Assembly (NCBI RefSeq): GCF_900188185.1
Contig: NZ_FZPA01000014.1
Coordinates: 1 to 64,000, forward strand
DNA length: 64,000 bases
DNA from: Sphingopyxis indica
GTDB taxonomy: Bacteria > Pseudomonadota > Alphaproteobacteria > Sphingomonadales > Sphingomonadaceae
Reading direction: 5' to 3'
Notes under the pieces: model-generated
The model's database searches: none
The model's input: only the letters and a program-made list of their open reading frames with translations
What the model was told of the DNA's origin: nothing
Shown here: positions 8,714-16,852 of the stretch, piece after piece
Position numbering within the stretch: position 1 is the stretch's first letter
Layout of the letters: every line of letters begins with the position of its first letter
Program-made: the position numbers and the translations under genes

Positions 8714-8989
8714 TCAGTTCCTCCTGTTCATATTCTCGAGCTGCGCCAGATCCTCATCGCTGCGCACCGCGGGGCGGAAATCGGGATGGTCGGCGCTGAT
8801 GATGCGTTCGACGGTATGAAGACGATTCTCGAGCCGGCGAGCCGTATCGTAAAGTTCGTCGAGCAGTTGCTCATCCTCTCCGGTCAGCGTCTTGGCCTGC
8901 TTCCACTTGGTGATATAGTGGAGGATCAGCCAGGGCAGACCGAGGAAGAGCGTGCCGATGACGATCGGGACAATGATGACTTCTTCCAT
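8714..8989 (-). CDS. pspB: Envelope stress protein PspB
   Basis: Small inner-membrane partner of PspC. The 91 residues have one N-terminal membrane segment (about 4-25), the WxxLHYITKWKQ region and a coiled coil with RRLENRLHTVERIIS, as in PspB of enterobacteria, plus an acidic C-terminal tail. E. coli PspB has 74 residues. It sits 12 bases after pspA and two bases before pspC. The motif LENRLHTVERI is the apparent template for the repeated motif of the downstream array. Confidence 0.9.
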   Translation of the reverse strand: MEEVIIVPIVIGTLFLGLPWLILHYITKWKQAKTLTGEDEQLLDELYDTARRLENRLHTVERIISADHPDFRPAVRSDEDLAQLENMNRRN

Positions 8990-9001
8990 CGGTCCGGTTC
9001 C

Positions 9002-9664
9002 TTATTTCTTGCCCTGCGCGGCCTTCAGCGCGGCGAGCTCGTCGGCGACCTTGTCGGCGGCCTGCAGCTCGGCGATCTCTTCGTCGAGCGACTTCTTGTA
9101 GCCGAGGCCAAGCGCTTCGGCGCGGCCTTCTGCCTCGTCGACGCGGCGCTCGAGGATCTCGAAGCGCGAGAAAGCATCCTCGACGCGGTCGCCGTTCGTC
9201 ATTTCGCGCAGCCTGTAGCGGTTTTCGGCGCTTTCGAGGCGGTTGACGATACCCGACTGGCGCGCGCGCGCTTCGCTCAGCTTCTTTTGCAGCTTGGCGA
9301 TATCGGCCTCATAGCCCTTGAGCGCGTCGTCGAGCACCGCGATTTCGGCCTTCAGCTTCTCGGCCATGTCGCCCGCCTTCTGCTTTTCGACGAGCGCGGC
9401 GGTGGCGAGATCCTCGCGGTCCTTCGACAGCGCGAGCTCGGCCTTTTCCTTCCAGCTGTCCTGAAGGCTTTCGAGCTTGGCGATATGGCGGCGCATCTCC
9501 TTCTGGTCCGCGATGGTGCGGGCCGCGGAGGCGCGAACCTCGACCAGCGTCTCGTTCATCTCGAAAATGATCTGGCGGATCATCTTTTCGGGATCTTCCG
9601 CCCGGTCGAGCAAATCGGTGACGTTGGCGGCGATGATGTCGCGGGTTCGAGAAAAAATACCCAT
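9002..9664 (-). CDS. pspA: Phage shock protein A
   Basis: Peripheral membrane protein of the PspA/IM30 (ESCRT-III-like) family. It stabilises stressed inner membranes, and in enterobacteria it also binds and inhibits PspF. The 220 residues match the usual length of 222. They start with an amphipathic helix (MGIFSRTRDIIAAN), then the LLDRAEDPEKMIRQ signature and nearly continuous coiled coil. It heads pspB and pspC in an operon and lies downstream of the sigma-54-type promoter at 10.0 kb. Confidence 0.97.
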   Translation of the reverse strand: MGIFSRTRDIIAANVTDLLDRAEDPEKMIRQIIFEMNETLVEVRASAARTIADQKEMRRHIAKLESLQDSWKEKAELALSKDREDLATAALVEKQKAGDMAEKLKAEIAVLDDALKGYEADIAKLQKKLSEARARQSGIVNRLESAENRYRLREMTNGDRVEDAFSRFEILERRVDEAEGRAEALGLGYKKSLDEEIAELQAADKVADELAALKAAQGKK

Positions 9665-9721
9665 TTTGCTAACTCCTGATCGAATTCTTTTTTAGAGACC
9701 CAGTAACGGTTGATGAATGCT

Positions 9722-9760
9722 GGTGCCGGGGCGGGGCAAGGGGGAGAGTGCCCCGGCACC
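9722..9760 (-). terminator. Hairpin between the 57-residue gene and pspA
   Basis: An exact 11-base stem (9722-9732 with 9750-9760) with a 17-base loop follows the small gene's stop. There is no T run after it on the minus strand, so it is more likely an attenuating or RNA-stabilising structure than a full terminator. Confidence 0.6.
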
Positions 9761-9768
9761 AGTGCCGG

Positions 9769-9942
9769 TCAGGCCATCGGGCCGACCGCCGGGGAAGCCG
9801 CAGCGATCACCGAAACCATGCCGACCGAGTGTCCGGCGTGGCTGACGGCGATCTGAGGATGGTCGATCACGCCGACGAGAATGGCCAGCGCTCCCGCCGC
9901 GCTGAGCGCAAATGTGGCGGCCTGGGCAAACATCGTCTTCAT
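9769..9942 (-). CDS. 57-residue membrane peptide at the head of the psp operon
   Basis: A 57-residue frame starting at the ATG at 9942: MKTMFAQAATF, a hydrophobic segment at about 10-28, a His-containing middle (DHPQIAVSHAGHSVG) and a second weakly hydrophobic stretch ending in GPMA. GGAAGG lies upstream. It is the first gene behind the sigma-54-type promoter and is separated from pspA by a hairpin. I know no family for it. A signal-peptide reading is also possible. That it is translated is inferred from its start site and codon usage. Confidence 0.65.
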   Translation of the reverse strand: MKTMFAQAATFALSAAGALAILVGVIDHPQIAVSHAGHSVGMVSVIAAASPAVGPMA

Positions 9943-10002
9943 GGCTTCAACCTTCCCTGTTCTGACTGCGCCGGCGCGCCATTGCGCCGGTTCGCACCAA
10001 TC

Positions 10003-10021
10003 TTTGCAGGGACCGTGCCAA
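10003..10021 (-). promoter_or_regulatory. Sigma-54 promoter of the psp operon
   Basis: Read on the minus strand, TTGGCACG (-24 element, 10014-10021) is followed by four bases and CTGCA (-12 element, 10005-10009). This is near the consensus TGGCACG, four bases, TTGCW. It points at the 57-residue gene and pspA and lies between them and pspF. The palindrome CCAATGATTGG at 10109-10119, overlapping the pspF start region, could be part of an upstream activator site. Confidence 0.85.
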
Positions 10022-10120
10022 TTGCCGGAAAGCCCCGAAAATGGCGCAACTTCACGCCGGATTCGCCTTGCTCGCCGATTTTTCTTGCCAATCAGCGGGA
10101 AATATTGCCAATGATTGGGA

Positions 10121-11140
10121 ATGGAGCGCGAAACGCAGTTCATCGGCCAGTCGGCGGCTTTTCAGGATGCGGTCGATCGCGCGAGCCAGGCCGCGGCGCT
10201 CGACCGCCCCGTGCTGGTCATCGGCGAGCGCGGCACCGGCAAGGAACTGATCGCGGAGCGCCTCCACCGCCTGTCGGCGCGCTGGGACAAGCCCTATGTC
10301 ATCATGAACTGCGCCGCGATGCCCGAAACGCTGATCGAGGCCGAATTGTTCGGGCACGAGGCGGGCGCCTTCACCGGTGCGACGCGCAGCCGCGCAGGGC
10401 GCTTCGAGGAGGCCGACGGCGGCACCCTGTTTCTCGACGAGCTCGCGACCATGTCGATGGCGGCGCAGGAGCGCCTCTTGCGCGCGGTCGAATATGGCGA
10501 GGTCACGCGCGTCGGCGCCTCGCGCCCGATCCGCGTCGACGTGCGCATCGTCGCGGCGACCAACGAGCATCTGCCCGCGCTGGTCGAGGCGAACAGCTTC
10601 CGCGCCGACCTGCTCGACCGCCTGTCGTTCGAGGTGATCACCCTGCCCCCGCTTCGCGCGCGCGAGGGGGACATCGAAGTGCTCGCGACCTATTTCGGGC
10701 AGCGCATGGCGGCGGTGCTCGGCTGGGAGGAATGGCCGGGCTTCGGCCCGCGCGCGCTTGCGGCGATGGAGGGGCACGACTGGCCGGGGAATGTCCGCGA
10801 GCTCAGGAATGTGATCGAGCGCGCCATCTATCGCTGGGCCGACCCCGAAAAGCCGGTCGATGCGCTGACCTTCGATCCGTTCGCGAGCCCGTGGCAACCG
10901 GTCGCGAGCAAGGCGGCGGTGAAGGCCGAGGCGCCGGCGCAGCCGGGCGATTCCGCGCCCGCCGCCACGCCGCCGGCCGGGACGGTGAACGACCTGCGCG
11001 CCGCGGTTGACGGCTATGAACGGCAGATTCTCGCCGACACCATGGCGCGCTGCCGCTATAATCAGAAGGTCGCCGCCGAAGCGCTCGGCCTCAGCTACGA
11101 TCAGATCCGGCACGCGCTGAAGAAGCATGGGTTGAACTGA
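10121..11140 (+). CDS. pspF: Sigma-54-dependent activator PspF
   Basis: AAA+ bacterial enhancer-binding protein that drives sigma-54 transcription of the psp genes. From the ATG at 10121 it has 339 residues. The AAA+ domain starts almost at once, with no N-terminal sensor domain, as in E. coli PspF. It has Walker A GERGTGKE at 35-42, the sigma-54 contact loop GAFTGA at 82-87 and Walker B GTLFLDE near 101-107. A Pro/Ala-rich linker leads to a Fis-type helix-turn-helix in the last 40 residues. A TTG at 10115 is an alternative start. It is divergent from the psp operon, the classical arrangement. Confidence 0.95.
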   Translation: MERETQFIGQSAAFQDAVDRASQAAALDRPVLVIGERGTGKELIAERLHRLSARWDKPYVIMNCAAMPETLIEAELFGHEAGAFTGATRSRAGRFEEADGGTLFLDELATMSMAAQERLLRAVEYGEVTRVGASRPIRVDVRIVAATNEHLPALVEANSFRADLLDRLSFEVITLPPLRAREGDIEVLATYFGQRMAAVLGWEEWPGFGPRALAAMEGHDWPGNVRELRNVIERAIYRWADPEKPVDALTFDPFASPWQPVASKAAVKAEAPAQPGDSAPAATPPAGTVNDLRAAVDGYERQILADTMARCRYNQKVAAEALGLSYDQIRHALKKHGLN

Positions 11141-11143
11141 CAA

Positions 11144-11168
11144 GGTCGCCCCCGCGAAGGCGGGGCGA
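11144..11168. terminator. Short hairpin between pspF and a lipoprotein gene
   Basis: Inverted repeat GTCGCCCC (11144-11151) and GGGGCGAC (11161-11168) three bases after the pspF stop, between two convergent genes. There is no T run. It belongs to the same GC-rich intergenic hairpin class as 6412-6501. Confidence 0.5.
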
Positions 11169-11185
11169 CGGCTATAGCGAACGCC

Positions 11186-11707
11186 CTATTCTTCCGGCAA
11201 TTGCGCCTGCAGCGCATCGACCACCGCGCGCTGGGTCGCATCCATGTCGGCGAGCCGGTCGCGCAGCGCGTAGATGTCGGGCAGGCCGTCGACCTGCTCC
11301 TCGACGCTGCGGTCGATATAGAGGCGGTCGATGTCGGCGAGCGCGACGGTCAGCGGCGCGCGCGTCGATTGCAGGCGCGAGATCGCCTGCTGCGCGACGA
11401 CCCAGCGCTCGCTGCCCACGCTCGCGCCGACGCCTTCCGACACGAGCGCGGCGGTGCCGTCGCGTTCGGCGGCAAATGCTTGCTGCGCCTGCGTCGCATC
11501 CGATTCCCAGCGCGCGAGGCGGCCGGCAAGGTCAGTCGGCAGCGGCCCCGGCGGCTCGGCGATCACCGCGGGCGGCGCAACGTCGAAACGGCCCTCGACC
11601 GGGCGCGGGGCGAGCGACGGCGCGCCCGTCTGCTGCGCCGATGCACAGCCCGAAAGCGGCAGCAGGGCGGCGGCAAGAAGCGGCATCAGGAGGCGGGTGC
11701 GCATCAT
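11186..11707 (-). CDS. Hypothetical lipoprotein
   Basis: From the ATG at 11707 (or 11704) the protein has about 173 residues. It begins with a lipoprotein signal, MMRTRLLMPLLAAALL, and the lipobox LSGC. The mature part is hydrophilic and rich in Ala, Asp and Glu, with helical segments (RLARWESDATQAQQAF, DIDRLYIDRSVEEQV). No catalytic motif is visible and I recognise no family. Upstream in-frame codons to 11788 would place a non-hydrophobic leader before the signal and are rejected. It converges on pspF and is divergent from rplU. Confidence 0.8.
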   Translation of the reverse strand: MMRTRLLMPLLAAALLPLSGCASAQQTGAPSLAPRPVEGRFDVAPPAVIAEPPGPLPTDLAGRLARWESDATQAQQAFAAERDGTAALVSEGVGASVGSERWVVAQQAISRLQSTRAPLTVALADIDRLYIDRSVEEQVDGLPDIYALRDRLADMDATQRAVVDALQAQLPEE

Positions 11708-11815
11708 CGCCGTCTCTGATATGGTCGCTTTACCGGTCCAGCAAGGTCGAATCGGGTAAAGACCGCGCGCCGGCGCGAACGACGGCAAAACCGCAAAAAA
11801 CCCCGAAATATGCGG

Positions 11816-11844
11816 TTGACAGCCCCGCCGTTCACCGCTAGTGG
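11816..11844 (+). promoter_or_regulatory. Housekeeping promoter of rplU-rpmA
   Basis: TTGACA at 11816-11821, 17 bases, then TAGTGG at 11839-11844. The -35 element is perfect and the spacing ideal. The leader of about 80 bases before rplU contains a small GC hairpin near 11870-11890 that might be an L21 leader, but I see no known motif in it. Confidence 0.65.
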
Positions 11845-11933
11845 CGCTGACTTTCCCGCATGCCGGAAAAATCGCCTGCTTCGGCGGGTGACTGGTAGCG
11901 CGGCCGTTTTAGTTTCTGATTGGATGGAAGACC

Positions 11934-12422
11934 ATGTTCGCAATCGTGCGCACGGGCGGCAAACAATATCGCGTCGCCGCTGGAGACAAGATCGCCGTTG
12001 AAAAGATCGACGGCGAAGCGGGCGACACCGTGTCGCTGGGCGACGTCCTGCTGGCCGGCGACGGCGGCGAAGTGAAGGACGCGAAGGGCCTGACCGTCTC
12101 GGCCGAGATCATCGCGCAGACCCGCGGCGAAAAGGTCATCGTCTTCAAGAAGCGCCGCCGGCACAATTATCGCCGCCGCAACGGCCATCGCCAGTCGCTG
12201 ACGCTGCTGCGCATCACCGCGATCGGCGATGCCAAGAAGGCCGCGCCGAAGAAGGAAGCCGCCCCCAAGGCCGAAGCGGCTCCGGCTGCCGAAGCGAAGG
12301 CTGCACCCGCCAAGAAGGAAGCCGCGCCCAAGAAGGCCGCTGCTCCGAAGGCGGAAGCCGCCGACAAGGCCCCCGCGAAGAAGCCCGCTGCCAAGAAGGC
12401 GGCCCCCAAGAAGGACGCCTGA
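11934..12422 (+). CDS. rplU: Large-subunit ribosomal protein L21 with long basic tail
   Basis: L21 binds 23S rRNA in the large ribosomal subunit. Residues 1-100 are the normal protein, with the signature [17 protein letters not shown] near 71-87. Residues 101-162 are an extension made only of Ala, Lys, Pro, Glu and Asp in KKEAAPK-like repeats, resembling histone H1 tails. Standard L21 has about 103 residues. Similar tails are known in other alphaproteobacterial L21 proteins. rpmA follows 44 bases downstream, the near-universal pairing. Confidence 0.97.
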   Translation: MFAIVRTGGKQYRVAAGDKIAVEKIDGEAGDTVSLGDVLLAGDGGEVKDAKGLTVSAEIIAQTRGEKVIVFKKRRRHNYRRRNGHRQSLTLLRITAIGDAKKAAPKKEAAPKAEAAPAAEAKAAPAKKEAAPKKAAAPKAEAADKAPAKKPAAKKAAPKKDA

Positions 12423-12466
12423 GCGCGCTCGTCCGCGGCTCGGCAACAGATTAAGGAGTATCGGTC

Positions 12467-12736
12467 ATGGCACATAAGAAAGCAGGCGGTTCCTCGCGCA
12501 ACGGTCGCGACTCAGCCGGCCGCCGCCTTGGCGTGAAGAAGTTCGGCGGTCAGGACGTGATCGGCGGCAACATCATCGTGCGCCAGCGCGGGACCAAGGT
12601 CTATCCGGGCGTCAACGTCGGCATGGGCAAGGACCACACGCTGTTCGCGACCGCGGACGGCCGCGTCCGATTCCACGACGGCAAGCTCGGCCGCAAATAT
12701 GTGTCGGTCGACGCCATGGCGGACGCCGCCGAATAA
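12467..12736 (+). CDS. rpmA: Large-subunit ribosomal protein L27
   Basis: L27 reaches its N-terminus toward the peptidyl-transferase centre. The 89 residues start [16 protein letters not shown], the standard form without the cleaved leader seen in Firmicutes, and contain the [14 protein letters not shown] core. AAGGAG stands upstream. It ends the rplU-rpmA operon and is followed by two hairpins. Confidence 0.98.
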   Translation: MAHKKAGGSSRNGRDSAGRRLGVKKFGGQDVIGGNIIVRQRGTKVYPGVNVGMGKDHTLFATADGRVRFHDGKLGRKYVSVDAMADAAE

Positions 12737-12737
12737 G

Positions 12738-12850
12738 GGACGACCCGGTCGGGGTCGTCCACCAGGGACGACCCGGAGCCGCCCTTTCCGCCCCAAGCGG
12801 AAACCAGGTTCGAAAAGAGGGAGACGGGTCGCCCCCGGTCTCCCTTTTTT
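12738..12850 (+). terminator. Hairpin plus rho-independent terminator after rpmA
   Basis: A first stem pairs 12738-12747 with 12751-12760. A second, AGGGAGAC and GGG with CCCGGTCTCCCT (12818-12828 with 12834-12845, one bulge), is followed by six T residues and is a standard intrinsic terminator. Confidence 0.88.
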
Positions 12851-12976
12851 CTTGTACGTTTGCCCGCCGGGCGGGCGGACGCGAAAACGGGGCCATCCAT
12901 CTCCCTCGCACATCGCCTGTCGTCAAAGCGTCACCATCTGGCGCCAACGGCAACAGGCAAATGGGAGTGAAAAGAG

Positions 12977-13588
12977 ATGTTTGCGCGTACCGAAAGACTG
13001 TTGCTGCGGCCCGGCTGGCAGGAAGACGCCCCCGCCCTCGCGCGGGCGATCGGCGACGAGATGATCGTGCGCAACCTGTCGCGCGCACCCTGGCCCTATG
13101 ACGAGGCGCATGCGCGCGCCTTCCTCGGCGGCTGGACCGAAGGGAACCCGAGCCGCTTTCTGATGATCCAGCGCACCGCCAGCGCGCCGCGGCTGATCGG
13201 CTGCATCGGCATGGACCGGATGGAGAGCGGCGACGTCGAACTCGGCTATTGGGTCGCGCGGCCCTATTGGGGACTCGGCTATGCGACCGAGGCGGGCCGC
13301 CACATGATCGACCTCGCGCGCACGCTCGGCATCCGCCGCCTCGTCGCATCGCACTTCACCGACAATCCGGCGTCGGGTGCGGTGCTGCGCAAGCTCGGCT
13401 TCCGGCCCACCGGCCGCCACCCCGAACGCGCGAGCCTCGGCCGCAGCCAGACGGCGCCGACGATCGAATATGCGCGCGAGATCGCGGCGCCAGGCAATGA
13501 CGGCGACGGGGAGGACAGCCCCGTCGCCATGCCCGGCCTTCGCTGGCCCGATACGTTGCGCGAAGACTGGCGCCTCGCGGCGGCGTAG
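12977..13588 (+). CDS. GNAT family acetyltransferase (RimJ/RimL type)
   Basis: The 203 residues follow the Acetyltransf_3 (RimJ/RimL-like) pattern: FARTERLLLRPGW at the N end, LIGCIGMDRM strand, ELGYWVARPYWGLGYATEAG with the acetyl-CoA loop, and NPASGAVLRKLGFRPTG. Such enzymes acetylate N-terminal amines or small molecules with acetyl-CoA. The substrate cannot be told. A C-terminal extension of about 35 residues beyond the fold is unusual but not interpretable. GAGTGAAAAGAG precedes the ATG. It stands alone between the rpmA terminator and the convergent sdhA. Confidence 0.88.
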   Translation: MFARTERLLLRPGWQEDAPALARAIGDEMIVRNLSRAPWPYDEAHARAFLGGWTEGNPSRFLMIQRTASAPRLIGCIGMDRMESGDVELGYWVARPYWGLGYATEAGRHMIDLARTLGIRRLVASHFTDNPASGAVLRKLGFRPTGRHPERASLGRSQTAPTIEYAREIAAPGNDGDGEDSPVAMPGLRWPDTLREDWRLAAA

Positions 13589-13635
13589 GAGACGGGCGGC
13601 ATGATGCGCTGATGCGCCTTGCCTGTTTTCCGATA

Positions 13636-15438
13636 TCAGTAAACGCGCGCCTTCGGCTTGATATATTCGGCGTCGTCGGTGAGCGTATATTCGTGGACCG
13701 GGCGATAGTCGATCTTGACGCCGCCGCCCTTGCCGCCCCAGCCGTCGAACCAGCTGACCGTGTGCTTCATCCAGTTCGCATCGTCGCGATCGGGGAAATC
13801 CTCGTGCGCGTGGGCGCCGCGGCTTTCCTTGCGGTTGTGCGCCGAGTGCATCGTCACCACCGCCTGCGCGATCAGATTGTCGAGCTCCAAGGTCTCGACG
13901 AGGTCGGTGTTCCAGATCAGGCTGCGGTCGGTGACGTGGATGTCCTGCATCCGCGCGTAGGTCTTGGCGAGCTTTTCCTTGCCCTCGGCCATCAGCTCAT
14001 CGGTGCGGAACACCGCGGCGTGCTGCGACATGGCGCGCTGCATCTCGGTACGGATTTCCGCGGTCGGCGAACCGCCGCTGGCATTGCGGAAATGGTCGAG
14101 GCGGCCGAGCGCGAGGTCGGCGCTGTCCTTGGGCAGCGCGTCCTGCGCGGCGCCGGGTTTCACCAGTTCCTTGAGGCGATGTCCGGTCGCGCGGCCGAAG
14201 ACGACGAGGTCGATCAGGCTGTTCGAGCCGAGGCGGTTCGCGCCGTGGACCGACACGCACGCCGCCTCGCCGACCGCGAACAGGCCGGGGAGCACGGTGT
14301 CGGGGCCGTCCTTGCCGAGCGTGACGACCTCGCCATGATAGTTGGTCGGGATGCCGCCCATATTATAATGGACCGTCGGCACCACGGGGAGCGGCTGGCG
14401 CGTCAGGTCGACGCCCGCGAAAATCTTGCCGCTTTCGGTGATGCCGGGCAGGCGTTCGGCGAGCACCTTCGGGTCGATATGGTCGAGGTGCAGGAAGATA
14501 TGGTCCTTGTGCGGGCCGACGCCGCGGCCTTCGCGGATTTCGAGCGCCATCGAGCGCGAGACGACGTCGCGCGACGCGAGATCCTTCGCCGACGGGGCAT
14601 AGCGCTCCATGAAGCGCTCGCCTTCGCTGTTGGTGAGATAGCCGCCCTCGCCGCGCGCGCCTTCGGTGATGAGCACGCCCGCGCCGTAAATGCCGGTCGG
14701 GTGGAACTGGACGAATTCCATGTCCTGGAGCGGCAGGCCGGCGCGCAGCACCATGCCGCCGCCGTCGCCGGTGCAGGTGTGCGCCGAGGTCGCGGTGAAA
14801 TAGGTGCGGCCGTAGCCGCCCGTCGCGAGCACGACGGCCTGCGACCGGAAACGATGGATGCTGCCGTCCTCGAGGCACAGCGCGATCACGCCGCGGCACA
14901 CGCCATTTTCCATGATCAGGTCGAGCGCGAAATATTCGATGAAGAAGTCCGCGTCATATTTCAGCGACTGCTGATAGAGCGCGTGGAGCATCGCGTGGCC
15001 GGTGCGGTCGGCCGCGGCGCAGGTGCGCTGCACCGGCGGGCCTTCGCCCATATTCTGCATATGGCCGCCGAATGGGCGCTGATAGATGGTGCCGTCCTGG
15101 TTGCGGCTGAACGGCACGCCGGCATGTTCGAGCTCGTAAACCGCCTGCGGCGCTTCGCGCACCATATATTCGATCGCGTCCTGGTCGCCGAGCCAGTCCG
15201 ACCCCTTGACGGTGTCGTACATGTGCCAGGTCCAGTGGTCGGGCGAATTGTTGCCGAGCGAGGCCGCGATGCCGCCCTGCGCCGCGACGGTGTGGCTGCG
15301 CGTCGGGAACACCTTGGTGATGCATGCGGTCTTCAGCCCCGCCTCGGCACTGCCCATCGTCGCGCGCAGGCCCGATCCCCCGGCGCCGACGACGACGGTG
15401 TCATAAGTGTGGTCGATAATCTTGTAGGCGTCGGTCAT
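13636..15438 (-). CDS. sdhA: Succinate dehydrogenase flavoprotein subunit
   Basis: Catalytic subunit of respiratory complex II, oxidising succinate to fumarate with a covalent FAD. The 600 residues have the FAD-binding [12 protein letters not shown] near 16-26, the flavinylation His49 in [10 protein letters not shown], and the C-terminal region ending PKARVY. The start overlaps the sdhD stop by four bases (ATGA), so the two are translationally coupled. The expected next gene, sdhB, is absent: only 47 bases separate the sdhA stop from a convergent acetyltransferase gene. Confidence 0.98.
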   Translation of the reverse strand: MTDAYKIIDHTYDTVVVGAGGSGLRATMGSAEAGLKTACITKVFPTRSHTVAAQGGIAASLGNNSPDHWTWHMYDTVKGSDWLGDQDAIEYMVREAPQAVYELEHAGVPFSRNQDGTIYQRPFGGHMQNMGEGPPVQRTCAAADRTGHAMLHALYQQSLKYDADFFIEYFALDLIMENGVCRGVIALCLEDGSIHRFRSQAVVLATGGYGRTYFTATSAHTCTGDGGGMVLRAGLPLQDMEFVQFHPTGIYGAGVLITEGARGEGGYLTNSEGERFMERYAPSAKDLASRDVVSRSMALEIREGRGVGPHKDHIFLHLDHIDPKVLAERLPGITESGKIFAGVDLTRQPLPVVPTVHYNMGGIPTNYHGEVVTLGKDGPDTVLPGLFAVGEAACVSVHGANRLGSNSLIDLVVFGRATGHRLKELVKPGAAQDALPKDSADLALGRLDHFRNASGGSPTAEIRTEMQRAMSQHAAVFRTDELMAEGKEKLAKTYARMQDIHVTDRSLIWNTDLVETLELDNLIAQAVVTMHSAHNRKESRGAHAHEDFPDRDDANWMKHTVSWFDGWGGKGGGVKIDYRPVHEYTLTDDAEYIKPKARVY

Positions 15439-15827
15439 GCCGCGGATCCCCCGGCGAAAGCGATACGGGCGATGGCGAAGATGCCGTAGGCGGCGGCGCC
15501 GATCGCATAGAAATTCAGGACGACGATGGCGAAGAGGCGCGCCGCCTCGCCATGCACATAATCCTCGATCATCACCTGCAGCCCGAGGCGCAGGTGCCAG
15601 AAGACGCTGACCACCATCAGGATCAGCGCGAGCGCGACGGTCGGGTTCGCGGCCCAGCGCAGCACCGCGCCATGATCGCCGAGCGGCAGGCGCAGGAGCG
15701 ACACGAAGAACCAGACGACGAGCAAGACGTTGCCGAGCGCGGTCAGGCGTTGCTGGAGCCAGTGGCCGGTGCCGTGGTGCGAGGCGCCGAGCCCGCGCAC
15801 GCGGCCGAGACGCGTACCATTACCCAT
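15435..15827 (-). CDS. sdhD: Succinate dehydrogenase membrane anchor subunit
   Basis: Small membrane subunit of complex II that helps bind haem b and ubiquinone. From the ATG at 15827 it has 130 residues with three hydrophobic segments (near 25-45, 55-78 and 95-120) and the motif [16 protein letters not shown], in which the His is the likely haem ligand and DYVH is the family signature. It overlaps sdhC by eight bases and sdhA by four. Frames running further upstream overlap sdhC and are rejected. Confidence 0.93.
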   Translation of the reverse strand: MGNGTRLGRVRGLGASHHGTGHWLQQRLTALGNVLLVVWFFVSLLRLPLGDHGAVLRWAANPTVALALILMVVSVFWHLRLGLQVMIEDYVHGEAARLFAIVVLNFYAIGAAAYGIFAIARIAFAGGSAA

Positions 15828-16263
15828 TGAGCGCCTCCTTCGCGATGTAGAGCCAGGTTGCCGCGGTCGCGAGGATCGCGCCGACGAAGACCAGCGTCGA
15901 CCAGAGCCGGTTGATCTTGAGCTCATAGCCCGCGCCGGTGTCGAGCACCAAATGGCGAAGGCCCGAGAAGAGATGCTGGAAAAAGGCCCAGGTCAGGCCG
16001 ACGAGCACGACCTTGCCGAGAATATTGGTTACCCGATGCACCGTACCCGCGTCGGGATCGTGCCAGACGCACGCGACGAAGGCGGCGTAGGCATCGGGGC
16101 CGGCGGCGAGCGCGCCGAGCCACCAGAGGAACATCAGCGCGCCGACGATGGCAAGCCCGTCGCCCGTGATGCGGTGGAAGATCGAGACCGCCATCGACGG
16201 CGCCCATTTATACACCCCGAGGTGCGGTGAGAGCGGCCGTGCGCTCGGTTGCTTGCCAGCCAT
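15820..16263 (-). CDS. sdhC: Succinate dehydrogenase cytochrome b556 subunit
   Basis: Membrane subunit of complex II. The 147 residues begin RPLSPHLGVYKW, contain the quinone-site signature SIFHRITG near 27-34 and the haem-ligand helix FQHLFSGLRHLVLDTG, and have three membrane segments. It is the first gene of sdhC-sdhD-sdhA on the minus strand. The upstream gap to 16.4 kb should hold the promoter. Confidence 0.95.
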   Translation of the reverse strand: MAGKQPSARPLSPHLGVYKWAPSMAVSIFHRITGDGLAIVGALMFLWWLGALAAGPDAYAAFVACVWHDPDAGTVHRVTNILGKVVLVGLTWAFFQHLFSGLRHLVLDTGAGYELKINRLWSTLVFVGAILATAATWLYIAKEALNG

Positions 16264-16400
16264 ATCAGCCCCGTATCTTATGACTCTATCCGGTCGATGG
16301 AGCGCCGGTTAAGCCTTCCCGCGGCGATATGCAATTGCTTAGGCGCCGAGGCAGGCAAGATTTAGCGGTTGGCGGGGATCGGCCGACAGCGGGCATAAAT

Positions 16401-16521
16401 CCTCCCCTCCCGCTTGCGGGAGGGGTCGGGGGCGGGCAGCGACGGCACAGAGGCCCACCCCGCTGCGGCTAGCGAGCAAGCTCGCGAGCCTCACTGCCCC
16501 TCCCGCAGGCGGGAGGGGAGG
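16401..16521. repeat. Compound inverted repeat, family shared with 0.35 kb
   Basis: Arms 16401-16429 and 16496-16521 pair with one or two mismatches, each built around CCCTCCCGC. The core 16456-16503 is about 80 percent identical to 414-462. It fills most of the gene-free stretch 16264-16587 upstream of sdhC. The rest of that gap shows no gene. Confidence 0.8.
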
Positions 16522-16587
16522 TTCGTGCCGTATCCCAACGTCCGCTCCCACCCCGAAGCAGCCGCGAAGGTGTCAGCCCCCGCGCGG

Positions 16588-16830
16588 CTACTTCCGATCG
16601 CGGCCTGCATAGAGCAGCGCCGCGAGCACCGCGGCCGAGCCGATGCCGATTCCCGCGGCGGCGGCGGTCTTCCATCCGATCCGCTTGCCGCGGCGGCCAT
16701 CGGCGGCTTCGGTTTCCTCGGCCGCCTGTTCCTGCTGCTTGCGTTCGCGGACCGCGCGCAGCACTTCATTCTCTTCGCCCGCATCTGCTGCCGTCAGCGG
16801 TTCATGATCGTCGTTCGTCTCAAGGGTCAT
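16588..16830 (-). CDS. Small hypothetical membrane protein
   Basis: An 80-residue protein from the ATG at 16830, which has AGGAGG upstream. The N-terminal 50 residues are acidic and helical (AGEENEVLRAVRERKQQ). One hydrophobic segment follows (GWKTAAAAGIGIGSAAVLAALL) and a short basic tail ends the chain. Such an arrangement suggests a tail-anchored inner-membrane protein. I recognise no family. It starts 22 bases after the ald stop and may be cotranscribed with ald. Confidence 0.7.
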   Translation of the reverse strand: MTLETNDDHEPLTAADAGEENEVLRAVRERKQQEQAAEETEAADGRRGKRIGWKTAAAAGIGIGSAAVLAALLYAGRDRK

Positions 16831-16852
16831 TTTGGAAACTCGGGTCCTCCTG

